From Hybos culiciformis (taxonomy: Eukaryota > Arthropoda > Insecta > Diptera > Hybotidae): 64,000 bases of DNA. The notes under the pieces are model-generated. The model was given only the letters and a program-made list of their open reading frames with translations. It had not been told where the DNA came from and did no database searches. The stretch covers positions 32,746,861 to 32,810,860 of the forward strand of contig OZ023274.1 in NCBI GenBank assembly GCA_964007475.1, given 5' to 3'. Below are positions 34,301-45,106 of the stretch, piece after piece. Position 1 is the first letter of the stretch. The number at the start of each line of letters is the position of its first letter. The translations under genes and the position numbers were made by a program.

Positions 34301-36954
34301 GAAGGATTTCTGAAGAAAAATGTGTAATGTCTGGTTGCAAATGTTCGGAAAATTGACCAAGTGCAAAAAAAGCTGCATTTCGTACAATTGGATTCCAATC
34401 GTTTATTCCAATACTAACAATTTCCAATAAATTTCTCAAATATTTAGCACAAATAGCTTCTGAGCATCCCTCAGCAATAACAGCAAGACATATATACGCT
34501 GCTTTTTTATGTGAGGGATCTCCATCTCGAATTGCTGGTTCTAATAGTTGCGACAAAGGTGGAATTATTTTTTCTGGTGGTAAGTGTAATGCCATTATAT
34601 CCATTGTTTGTGTAGCTGTTGTAACTGGGCTAGAGGAGTCTGATCCTAAGAAATATTCATCATTATCATCTTCTTCAAGGATCTCGGCATTAGTTGCAAT
34701 TAAATTAAAAATAACTTGTAAGATTGGCTCAACTAATTTTTGTTTTACAATGATTTTTTTTTTTAAACGAACCAATGTTCCAATGTAGGCAACCGTTTTA
34801 ACTCGAATCCCTGAATCAATTTGATTATTACCAGCCATTTCTAGAGAAAACTGAATCAACTCTTGAATATTAACGGTTAATAGTTTCGGTGCAAAATCAG
34901 CTAATGCTTCTAAAACTTCGAAAGCTTGAAGGAAAAAATCAACATTTTGAAATGCAAATGCTTTTAAACATTCAATCACAAGTGGAATTGATTTCTGATA
35001 AGTATGTTCAGCATTATTATAACCTAATATAAATGGTACCAAATGGCCCATTCCCAAAATTATATTATAAATTACTGGATTTGCCATATTTCCGGATGCT
35101 TCAGTTGAAAGTAAAGCAGAGGAAATCATTTCACATATGGCTTCGATATGCGGAGCAAATTGATCTGGAGCAGTATCAGTTAATTGAGCAAAAACAGATG
35201 CTCCTAATTCACTTTGCTTTTGATCAGGTAATGAGCAATTATGGATTATAAACTTCAATACATCTTCCATCCACGGACCTTTGTTATCTGGCTCAAGTCG
35301 AATCAAAATTCCAACAAATTGTGCAATGGCTGTCTGAACTGATTTTTCTTGCTCCCGAACTAAAGCATTAAGCATATTATTTTTAATGATGGCTTGATGA
35401 TCTGGTGATACCATATTCCAATTCGTTGGTTTTGCTAGATGACGCCGAAGTAAAATTGCTGAGTACTGACGAACTTGTAGATTTTCTGATGAGACTACTA
35501 ACTGACACATTTCCGGAACTGTTGATGAAACTTTATAACTTTCAATTAATTGTAATGTTGCCTAAGATTCAAAACACATAATTAAAATAATTTCTTATTA
35601 AATTTTTTTTACAGTGTGTGTATGTGCTTGTACATATATATATCCAGTGGTGATATTTAAAGTTTTTAACAATTTGAACGCTAAAAAAATTTAAAAACTG
35701 TAACGCTCTAAAAATTGAAAGTACGAACAAGTTTTTAAGGCTCAGACTACAGCATCATGGTTGAAAGATCCAAATGTGATGCCATCAGGGATAAGCTTTG
35801 CGCAAACTGAATAATCTCATATTCATTCTCCTGAATCTTCTTTCAGCTTCGGCTTACGGAATTAACAACAAATAATGGTTTTGGTGTAGGTATTTTCAAC
35901 TTTAACGTATCTCTATCATCTACAAAGTCTCTTAAGTCCTTTACTGAAACGTATGAAATTTTTTTATTTGACTAAGGCATATTATCAAGCGGTACGGAAA
36001 AATTTAAAATTTTTACAAGCGGTATAGCCATACTCCACCCTTACTGCCTGAATATTACCACTGTGCATTTCCGTACATATAATAATACAATTTGTACATA
36101 CTAAAACATAAATTTAAATTCATATAATCTTTCTTATAAATAAAAATGAAAATTCTCTGTTTCTCTGTTCTCTGTCCTCAATCACGCCTAAACCGCTGAT
36201 CGCATTTAGCTGAAATTTTGAACTTAAGTTGCATTGGGCCCGGAGATGGTTGTAGGGTACTAGAAATTTTGATTCGAGGCTCCGACGGGGGGGCTACCTT
36301 AGAAGCCGGTTTTGAAATTTAGATATATTTCGATAAAATGTTGTAGCGTTGGACCCGAAAAGCCTCTTTAAAAAACTGAATGTTGAAAGGTCCCCAACCG
36401 TTGTCCCAGGGCTCAATTAGGGGGCTATACAACAAATTTCGAAATTTTGAAAATAAGGAGCCTAGAGACCCCAGATGGCTGTGGGTTTTCATCCGAGCTC
36501 CCGACCGGGGGCTACTTTAGAAGCCGGTTTTGCAATTTAGGTATATTCCGATAAAATATTATAGCGTTAGATCCGAATCGACTATTTAGAAGACTGAATG
36601 TGTTAAGGCGCCGGGGAAGTGGCTATTTAACAAATTTTGAAATTCTGTTCTTTTTAGTGCAAAAAAAGCAATTTAGGTATATTCTGATAAAATATTGCGT
36701 TGAACCCGAATCGACTATACAGAAGACTGGATGTGTTAAGGCACCGGGGAAGTGGCTATTTAACAAATTTCGAAATTCTGTTTTTTTTAGTGCACAAAAT
36801 CTGGATTAAAGAGTTTTGATATTAATATAAGTTCGGGACTACCGTGCGAAGCCGGGTATTTCGACTAGTTTTATATAAATTAAATTTTTTTCAATTTCAC
36901 CTGTTTTATTGATTCAGTATCAGATAATAATAAGTTTTCAACAATTTTTTCCAT
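31332..36954 (-). CDS. IPO4: Importin-4 (karyopherin-beta), tandem copy A
   Basis: Six exons on the minus strand (36901-36954, 34257-35561, 33854-33966, 32704-33778, 32424-32644, 31332-31758) give 1064 residues, close to vertebrate importin-4. Exon 1 encodes only 18 residues (MEKIVENLLLSDTESIKQ). Residues about 1-90 form the importin-N region with the LQVRQYSAILLRRHL helix. The rest is HEAT-repeat array, with the family motif MDIMALHLPPEKIIPPL, then IVRNAAFFALGQFSEHLQPD, and two acidic loops (about 631-651 and near ACQFADPVNDD). The C-terminal VLDNVVGAIARLI and LPLKKDFEE match importin-4. Importin-4 carries cargoes such as histones and ribosomal proteins into the nucleus under Ran control. 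The first acidic loop is 21 residues shorter than in copy B. No frameshift or stop was seen. Confidence 0.9.
36128..36868 (+). mobile_element. Helitron-like non-autonomous element in importin-4 copy A intron 1
   Basis: The left end is A^TC (aaTCtttcttataaataaaaatg), followed by tctctgtttctctg and the aatcacgcctaaaccgctga segment. The right end is gcgaagccgggtatttcgaCTAG^T. Ends of TC...CTAG inserted between A and T, without a target duplication, match Helitrons. A 133-bp internal tandem duplication (markers at 36573 and 36706) is present. Related segments occur at about 46318-48216 and 63440-63700. There is no helicase or Rep coding capacity. Confidence 0.5.
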
Positions 36955-38520
36955 TATTTTTCTTAATTTTCCGATTCTCAAATAAAAAAAGTAAAAAATA
37001 TATTTTTCAAAAAAATATAGAAAATACACTTGAAAATTTTTTAAATTTAATGAAATTTTTGAAAATAAATAATGATTTTTCTTCAAAAGGTAACCCGCTT
37101 GAATCAGTTTAACCGTTTTCCTCCGATTTATAGTACTCACTCACTGACATTTTTAAATAATCATTCAAAAATTTAAAACTCACATATCTATTTACATCTA
37201 CCACGTATCTTTTAGTGACTTTGGTAAGTATGTAAGATTTGGTTATGCTATGAATTTCAGATATATATAGATATATATAGAAACCATCAAGGATGCGTTG
37301 CGAATAGAAAAATGATTGTTCCAATTTAATTAAGTTAACATTTATTTTATTAACCTTTATTATATTTATGTAATATTTAACTTAGAATTTCGACTTTAAT
37401 GATTGATGTCCTCTTTTTTAATTTAAAAATTAGTTACTTTTCGATTTAATTTAGATATTTAAAAACACGCGTATTCGAAATTAGGTGTTTTTTTGTTAAA
37501 AAACGTCAAAAATTGAATTCCCTCAGTATGTTTTCTGCTAATTTGGCTAATATTTATTCACAAACTTATTTTACGATATTTTTTAGAACTTAACTATAAA
37601 GTATTATGATCAAATTAACTTGAATGCCTTTTCCAATCACGATTTTCTTGTTATTATAGCTGACATTACATTGAATGACGAAGTCTCAAGGTCAACTTTC
37701 GGTTATAAAAGTTTCCTGGTTTCTGTTGGAACTTACTTTACATATAGACGAAAAGTTAAATTTTTTTAATTCGATATTAAACGAGCTTAATAATAAGTAT
37801 GTACCAACGAAAATATATCTAAAACTTTAAAAATAAAAAGGCGTCAGTCACCGTAAAATCTGAATTTCAAATTCGTAGTGTAAAATTGACAGTAATGATA
37901 TTTCAAATAAACACTGTGGGAACGAAAAGGCAACCTGACTGAGGTAATTATTGAGTGTAATGAAATCAGTTTTTCTAAAATTTAACTTTAGCTAGAGCTT
38001 TCCGAAATTCATTGGACTCCACAACACTAAATATGAATTGGTTTGAAAACCGACGAGTCTTAGTACAAGTAAAATATAATCGAGAAGCATGATGTGGTTA
38101 ATAATGTAAGAGCTAACAGAATATTGAAAGTGACCAAGAGAAACCTGGGGGGTCATAAAATGTTTTAGAAAATCTGCTGAAACTAATTCCAACGAAGTGG
38201 ATAAGGAAGCAAAACAACTTCCCAATTTTTGAAAATCAAAATAAAAACTTTTTAACTGAGCACATAAGGAGAGTTTGGAGAGTTTTTTACAATCATCACA
38301 AAACAATTTCAATGATCCGTGATCAGAACGCTTCAACTTATCCACATACGGTCAAAATCAGTTTCGAAGATTTTTATTTCTTTTTTAAAATTATCTCAAA
38401 AAAATAACAGCTTCCAGAGTTAGACAAGACAATTATGAAAAAAGTTTCCAAGAGCTCCAATGTTTGATCGAGAAAGTTTAATTTTGTGTATCAAGTATAA
38501 ATAAATTACATATTATAGGT
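36955..38520. other. Upstream flank of importin-4 copy A; no recognised gene
   Basis: This AT-rich stretch should hold the copy A promoter. A minus-strand open frame of about 117 codons (37992-38345) has an in-frame stop just upstream and matches no family I recognise. It is not called as a gene. Confidence 0.4.
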
Positions 38521-38533
38521 ACTTAGTAAGCTC
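38521..38533. repeat. Target-site duplication, 5' copy, of the LINE
   Basis: acttagtaagctc occurs here and again at 44100-44112, directly flanking the retrotransposon. A 12-13 bp direct repeat is typical of target-primed reverse transcription. Confidence 0.85.
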
Positions 38534-38602
38534 CCTGCCGACGGATTTCACCTTGTCGAGGTGGTGGGGCTTAAGTAAATTCGACAGCGACGACACGCCC
38601 AC

Positions 38603-40456
38603 TTGAAGTTTACTGCAGGTGGACGTGTCGACGTTGCCGAATTGAAAACCAAGCAAATCCAAACCAAACCTATGATGAGCGAAGATAAAGGAAAAATGCG
38701 GGTAGGGATATCTACCCAACTGTCGGGAGTAGGAGCCGCGGCTCCCGGCGGATGGCCTGGCGCTACCAGTGGTAGTGATAGGTCGCCAGCGGGGCAAATG
38801 AACGACAACCCAAGGCCATGTGAAACGGACAACGAAAACAACAACTGGATGCTCGGTTACAGAGCATCAGACAAAAAGTGGCTCAGACGTTGGAGGAGGG
38901 AAGGAAAGCCCGAATCCGAATGTCTGAAGCTGCTGGAAAAAAGATTGGTCAGGCTAGAGGTAGAAAAGGAGCAAATGCACCGGCAAACCTTAAAGCCTGA
39001 ACGAAGACCGGCATTGACAGGGTCGATGAAGGGAGGTCAGAAAAGGCCAACTAAATCGGCTTCTAGTCATACCGTGGTAGGATCGACGTGGTGGATGGGA
39101 GGTTCCAAAGAACCTCGAAAACCATCACCAAGTCTGAAGAGACCAGAGGTACGGTTGACAGGGGTTCTCTTATAGGACTGCCTAGATCAACAGGATCGAT
39201 GAAGGTAGGTCAGGATAGGCCAACTGAATCGACTCCTAGCCATACCGAGGTACGAACGACGCGGATGATGGGAGGTTCTAACGGATCTCAGAAACCATCA
39301 TCAAGTCGGGGAACAGAGGCACGGTGTATGGGCAGTTCTTTTAGAGGACTACCTAAATCAACACCAATGCCCAGTAAAAACGGACCTGAGAGGGCTTCTG
39401 TCCACAAGAGGCAACGGTCTGGGGAAATAGAAGGTAATCCTGCGGCGAAGAGGATCGCGGCTTATAATACCGTGGCTAGAGAACATCTAAAGCTGGCGGT
39501 AATTGATAGGTCGCATCCTGCCGGGAAAATAGTAGGGGAGGGTAAGATTCAGAAGGTCATGGACCTGGTTCGGGGGTGGCAGCTGGAAGCTGTATTTTCA
39601 AGTGTTACTCCCGTGCCAACCTTTGACTGGACGAAGGCCTCCCAAGATATGATCCGGATTACCTGTTCGGACGAGACCTCAGCCTCCTTTTTAAAGGCTA
39701 AGGTGAAAAATTGCTCTGCTCCATGGAAAGGAGCCCTTCTTGACATTGTCGGGAAGGACGATCTCCCAAAAAAGCATAGAGTTTCCATCTGGCTCCCGGG
39801 TGAAACACTGCCCACGGATAAAATCCTCACGGTGCTACAACGGTTGAAAGAACCGTTGGGATTGAAATGCACCGAGTGGACGGTGATGAACCGAGAGAGC
39901 TGCTTTTGGGCGTGGATGACGGCGATCTGGAGGCACTTAGGGCGGTAGATGGAGTCATCTACTACCTGTGCCGAAGGATAGTGGTCTCCTTGCCTAAAGC
40001 AAGAGAGCCAACGACCGTGATGGAAGCGAGGGCCATTCCGGCACCCGAAAGGGTAATTCCGGGGGAACTCTAACCGTGGAGGAAGGGAGGGCAGTCCCTA
40101 CACTCGAAACGGGAGGGGTTATTCCGGGAGTGATTCTAGCGGATCAAATGCTCCCAAAGCCACAGAGAACAGAAGGGGTAAATCCCTTTGTTTTTAAGGT
40201 GGTGGACGGAGACGGAGGAAAGCTCAAGAGCGGGTCTGTGAACCATGCGAGCTCGGTCCCTGAGTTGGGCAAAGCAGGGGAAACTCTGGGGAACCCACTC
40301 AGATGGCTAAGCGTGCGTGGGGAGGACACACCCAGCGGTTGTGGCTCAACAAAATCCTTCTGTTCGCAGGAGGAGTTGTTGGACCACATATCGATGTGTG
40401 TGGCCCCGGAGCAAGAGGCCATGCTCTTGGAAGAGGTGGAGGTGGAAGAGGTATAA
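38603..40456 (+). pseudogene. LINE ORF1, frameshifted (DUF4780-like)
   Basis: The reading moves from frame 2 (38603-39175) to frame 1 (39088-39948) and frame 3 (39867-40073, ending in a stop), then back to frame 2 (40076-40456). The original ORF therefore carries several indels. The central part (VAREHLKLAVIDRSHPAGKI ... DMIRITCSDETSASFLKAKV) and the next fragment (ELLLGVDDGDLEALRAVDGV) resemble DUF4780, found in ORF1 proteins of insect LINEs. The N-terminus holds repeated GSMK.GQ.RPT motifs. A possible Cys/His cluster occurs near the end (SKS..CSQEELLDHISMC-like). The final stop TAA overlaps the ORF2 start in a TAATG. Confidence 0.75.
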
Positions 40457-43400
40457 TGGCGGAGAACGCAGAAGAAGATGGCTGCATGAAGGTAGTTCAA
40501 ATAAACCTTCATCGCAGCGCTGCGGCCATGGACCGGCTCATGCAGCATATGAGCCAGGAAAAGATAGGAGTAGCTCTCATCCAAGAACCCCCTACAAAGG
40601 GGGTGAGGATAGGGAGTTATGACAAGAGAGCCTACCAAGGCTTTTGGGGACCTAGAGCTTTAATTTTAGTAAAAAATGAACTAAAATGTTTTAATATTTC
40701 GCAGCTATCAAATAGAGACTGCGTCACAATCTGCTGTGAACGAAGGAACAGCAGTAGAGACGGCAGTCTAATGGTAGTTTCGGCATACCTGCCATATGAT
40801 GATGACGAACCACCACCTACAGAGGTGGTTGAGAAGGTCATCGAACATGGAAGGAGAACCAGTATGGAGGTAATTGTTGGGGCGGACGCGAATGCGCACC
40901 ACCCAATATGGGGCAGCACGGGAGAGAACAGAAGAGGTATGGCACTTTTTGATTACTTAAATAGTAATAATTTGTGTATATTAAATAAGGGTAATAGACC
41001 CACTTTTATAAATAGGGTCAGACGTGAGGTGATTGACATTACTGTCAGTACACAGGGCATTTCGAAGCATATCCAGAACTGGAAGGTCAGTGAAGAAGCT
41101 ACATTCTCTGACCACCAATGGATAATGTTTGAGATTGAATTAAAAGAAAAAGAGGTGAACCCCTTTCGGAATCCTAGAAGGACCAAATGGGACCTTTATA
41201 GGCAACTTCTGAGGGAGAACGTCCGGAACCTCTCGAAGGCTGTGACGAGCGCCTACGAAGGCGCTTGTCCAGTTACAGAGAAGAAAAGCAAATATTATCC
41301 AAAATGGATGAATAGGGAACTGATAGCACTTAGAAAGAAAACTAGGGGGCTATTTAATAGGGCAAAAAATAATCGTCTAGATATATTCTGGGATGATTAT
41401 AAGGTTGCACTAAGGAAATATAAAGTAGAGATCCAGAAGGCTAAGGAAAATAGCTGGAGGAAATTTACAGGAAGTATTGAGAGTACTGGGGAAGCGCCAA
41501 GATTAAAGAAAATCTTGTCGAAAACTTACTTCCAGCCAGAACTGCTAGAGGACAGAAACGGAAATATGACGGCAAATATGGGGGACTCCTTAAAAGTCCT
41601 CTTGGAACAAAATTTTCCTGCCGGACAAGTAAACCAGGGTAGCGCTAGAGAGCGTAACCTGGGAGTAAATGAAATGATAATTAACCAAATGTTTACAGAA
41701 ACTAAGGTTGAGTGGGCAGTATCGTCCTTTGATCGGTTTAAATCACCGGGAACGGACGGAATATACCCATACCTCATACAGGAGGGGAAAATGTTGAGTA
41801 AGATCTTCAATGCAAGTCTTACGATGGCGTACATCCCGGTTATCTGGAGGGAGTCTAAGGTGACTTTCATTCCCAAACCGGGGAAAGGAAGCTATGAGAA
41901 AGCTAACGCGTATCGACCGATAAGCCTCACCTCTTTCATGCTAAAGAGTATGGAGAGGCTGGTGGATTATCAGCTGAGACGGGAGATAAACAGCAGTGTA
42001 TTGGCTCGAAGCCAACACGCGTATATCAAGGGAAGATCCGTGGATACGGCACTACATCAAGTGGTGCGTACCATAGAAACAACCCTTGAAAGAAAAGAAA
42101 TGGCGCTGGGATGTTTTGTTGACATCAAAGGCGCCTTCAACAACATAGACTGTAACTACATACTAGGAAATCTAACCAGTATGGGTACAGACCACACTTT
42201 AGTAAACTGGATTAGGTCCCTCTTAGGTGAAAGGGGGATATATGCCAGTTTCGGAGGGTGCGAGGAAAAGAGGGTAGTGGGAAGGGGCACGCCACAAGGA
42301 GGAGTATTATCTCCATTACTGTGGTTGGTGGCCGTAAACCCACTGCTACTAGAGCTGCAAGAAAAAGATATACACATGCTGCTATGCGGATGATATATCG
42401 GTTATAGTAGCGGGACAGACAGGAAACGACATAAATAGTAAGATGCAGCTAGCGGTTGATCTAATAGACCTCTGTGCAAACCAGTGCGGACTTAAACTCA
42501 ACCCTAGTAAATCTGAGTTATGTCTTTTCACTAAGAAGAGGAAAATTGAGGGACTTACAGTACCTATTGTAGGAGGGGTGAGTCTAGAAATGAAGGACAA
42601 GGTAAAATATCTTGGAGTGATCCTTGATAAAAAGCTTACCTGGAATGAGCATATCGCGGAGAAAAAAGGGAAAGCCCTGAGGACCTATTGGGCCTGTAGA
42701 ACGGCCATTGGTAGGACCTGGGGTCTTTCCCCGAAGATTGTGAACTGGATCTATACCTGTGTCATAAGACCCATGGTAGTGTATGGGGCACTGGTATGGT
42801 GGCCAGCCACAAAGAAAAAGAAAGTGACTAAACTTTTAGACCAAATTCAGAGATCAGCCTGTCTGGGAATAACCGGAGCGGCAAGATCGACGGCGACCAG
42901 ATCGCTTGAGACAATTCTAGAATTGAGACCACTAACCCTACATGTACAGATATCAGCTATTAACACGATAGCAAGGCTATGCATGATAGGGCAATGGAGA
43001 GCAGGGGAAAATCTCACACCGCATGAAAGGGTGGGAGATTTCTCCGAGGGCATAAGAAATGAGCTATTTGCGGAAATCCCTTGGGATAAGATTGCAGGAA
43101 CACTCAACGTGAATAAACTATTCAGGGTTGTGGTGAACCAAACGCGACAAGAGATCCCAGAGGGAACCCTAGAAATATTCACAGACGGGTCCAAGAGAGA
43201 GGGACACTGTGGACTGGGGGTTTACTGTGAGGAACTTGACATATCTTATGCTGCCAACATTGATGGCTGCGCCTCGGTTGTTCAAACCGAGACCATGGCC
43301 ATAATGAAGGCAGCTGGGATATTGAAGGATAAGGAGATAAAAGGAAGAGAGATTAGGATTTACTCAGATAGCAAAAATGCCCTAAGTACCCTTACCAAAA

Positions 43401-44005
43401 CAGAGGTAAGGTCTAGGACAATTGTGGAATGTCTGAGGGCACTTGAAGATATATGTCTTGAAAATCGAGTGGCCATTATATGGATTAAAGGCCACTCGGA
43501 CGTAGAGGGAAATATGAGAGCCGACAGTCTTGCGAGGTTTGGAAACGGGGGCACTCTGGAAAGAGTACAATCTTTCAGGGGCTCCTCGGGACTAAAAGCC
43601 AGAATAGACAGTGAGGGCTGGGAAAAACACAGAGAAATCTGGCGGCAAACGGAGGGAAACAAAACCACCAAAAAGGTTTGGGGAGATTTGGACAGAGAAA
43701 AGTCTAAGCAGATTTTAGACCTTGATAGGAATAATCTGCGACTTTTCACTGGTATATGTACAGGGCACTTCTTCAGGAACCACGAGTTCCGAATAGGTAG
43801 GGCCGATACGGGAATATGCAGGGGTTGTGGAGAAGAACCCGAAACTACACCTCACGTGCTCTGCCAATGTCCAACGATTCGGACTAGGAGAGCAAGGATG
43901 TTGGGGGATTATTTTTTGCAGGACCTTGAGGACCTGCAAGGACATAAGCCAAGGGACTTAATTAGGTTTGTGAAAGGGGTGAGTTGGCTCGATGGGGAAT
44001 TATAG
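40456..44005 (+). pseudogene. LINE ORF2: endonuclease, reverse transcriptase, RNase H; one frameshift
   Basis: ORF2 begins at the ATG of a TAATG overlap. The endonuclease shows KVVQINLHRS, IQEPP, GADANAHHPIWGS and a SDHQW motif. The RT shows FVDIKGAFNNID, GTPQGGVLSPLLW, and YADD at 42383-42394. RNase H shows IFTDGSK, QTETMAI, YSDSKNAL and GHSDVEGNMRAD. The tail has CRGCGEEPETTPHVLCQC. Frame 1 is open to 42393 but the YADD and everything after it is in frame 2, open to 44005. A single indel just before the catalytic motif therefore breaks the protein. The element copies itself by target-primed reverse transcription when intact; this copy cannot. Confidence 0.92.
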
Positions 44006-44080
44006 GCCCATCGGGTAGGGCAGTACAACGGGTAAATTACCTAGGTGCAAGGAGATCTGGATATTTCCGACCCGCTACAA

Positions 44081-44100
44081 CCTAACCTAACCTAACCTAA
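44081..44100 (+). repeat. (CCTAA)4 tail of the LINE, telomere-like
   Basis: Four perfect cctaa units, the complement of the insect telomeric TTAGG, form the 3' tail immediately before the downstream target duplication. Confidence 0.85.
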
Positions 44101-44112
44101 CTTAGTAAGCTC
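44100..44112. repeat. Target-site duplication, 3' copy, of the LINE
   Basis: acttagtaagctc matches 38521-38533. Its first base is shared with the end of the tail. Confidence 0.85.
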
Positions 44113-45106
44113 ATTATTATCGTTAACTACTGCCACTGTAATTAAAAATAAACACAATTAAATTGAATTAATTTATATTTAAAATAAATTTGTTTATTGA
44201 ATGTTTTTTGAAAATATAAATTAAGAAATATTTATTTTTAATATCAGTTTAATTTTAGGTAATTGCGCTACAGGTATTTTTAATATAAATAGAAATTCTG
44301 GAGCCAAACTCGATAACTTACGTTTTTAATAAATACATATTCGTAATTTAAGAAGTAAAATTCGGTGAAAACTTTTTTCAGTCATTTAGTTATTTAGGTT
44401 CAAATTTTGTATTTTTTATCCCTTTTTCGTAGTTTGGTCCCTGGACTCATCACAGCCATCAGCACATAAATATTTCGAAAAGAACAAAAAAAAAATGTTT
44501 CTGAATGAAAACTTGTAATTGTGGACCATATTTTGTTTAATTTACTGCTTCAGACTTTAACATTTTTACCAAAATTTAAATTTTATTTTTATTTCTTTCA
44601 GTGATAATCGAGTAATTATATTAAAAATTCCTTTTTAACAAATTAGATCATTCGATCATTCGCAAAAAAAAAAGAATCTATTGGAACTATAACGCTTTTT
44701 GATTTATTTATAGATTAAATAGTGGTATAATTTTTATAGACTTAAAAAAATAAATAATCCATTTAAATATTTATAGCAAAAAATGAAAAATATTTTTGTG
44801 TTAGGATAGTGAAATCAAAATCCTAATGGCAATGTAAATAAAATAATTACATTGGATAAGATTTAACAAAATTAGAAACAATATAAATACATATTTCTGT
44901 TTGTTTCAAAAAGCGAACTCAATTTTATTTTTATTTTTTAATAATCATATTAATATACTCTCGTTCTTAATAAAATTTATGCAACTAAGAATTTTGTTAA
45001 AAAAATCAATAAATTTTTAAACATCTAAAAAATATAAAGCGATTAGATTTAAAACACAAAATAAAAAAAAACTCGCTTACTGAAATAAACTTTAAAATGT
45101 ATATTA
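44113..45106. other. AT-rich flank downstream of importin-4 copy B
   Basis: No gene, RNA or transposon end was recognised. It should include the copy B 3' UTR. Confidence 0.45.

Larger units (their letters stand above)
38534..44099 (+). mobile_element. Non-LTR retrotransposon (LINE; EN-RT-RNase H type)
   Basis: About 5.57 kb flanked by a 12-13 bp target duplication, so apparently full length at the 5' end. The order is: short 5' UTR, ORF1 with a DUF4780-like region, ORF2 (apurinic-type endonuclease, reverse transcriptase, RNase H, C-terminal cysteine/histidine region), a roughly 70-bp 3' UTR and a (CCTAA)4 tail. G+C is clearly higher than the host DNA. Domain order with RNase H suggests the I/LOA group; assignment within it is inference. 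Several frameshifts make this copy inactive. It lies between the two importin-4 genes, in the opposite orientation. Confidence 0.93.

Noticed and set aside
31332..36954. Assignment to importin-5/RanBP5 instead of importin-4
   Set aside because: The LHLPPEK, FALGQFSEHLQP and C-terminal LPLKxDxxE blocks, the length and the two acidic loops fit importin-4 better.
37992..38345. Minus-strand 117-codon ORF
   Set aside because: It needs a non-ATG start, has a stop directly upstream, shows no acceptor site, and matches no family I recognise.
44081..44100. Internal telomere relic
   Set aside because: Only 20 bases, positioned exactly as the tail of a LINE inside its target duplication, so a tail is the simpler explanation.
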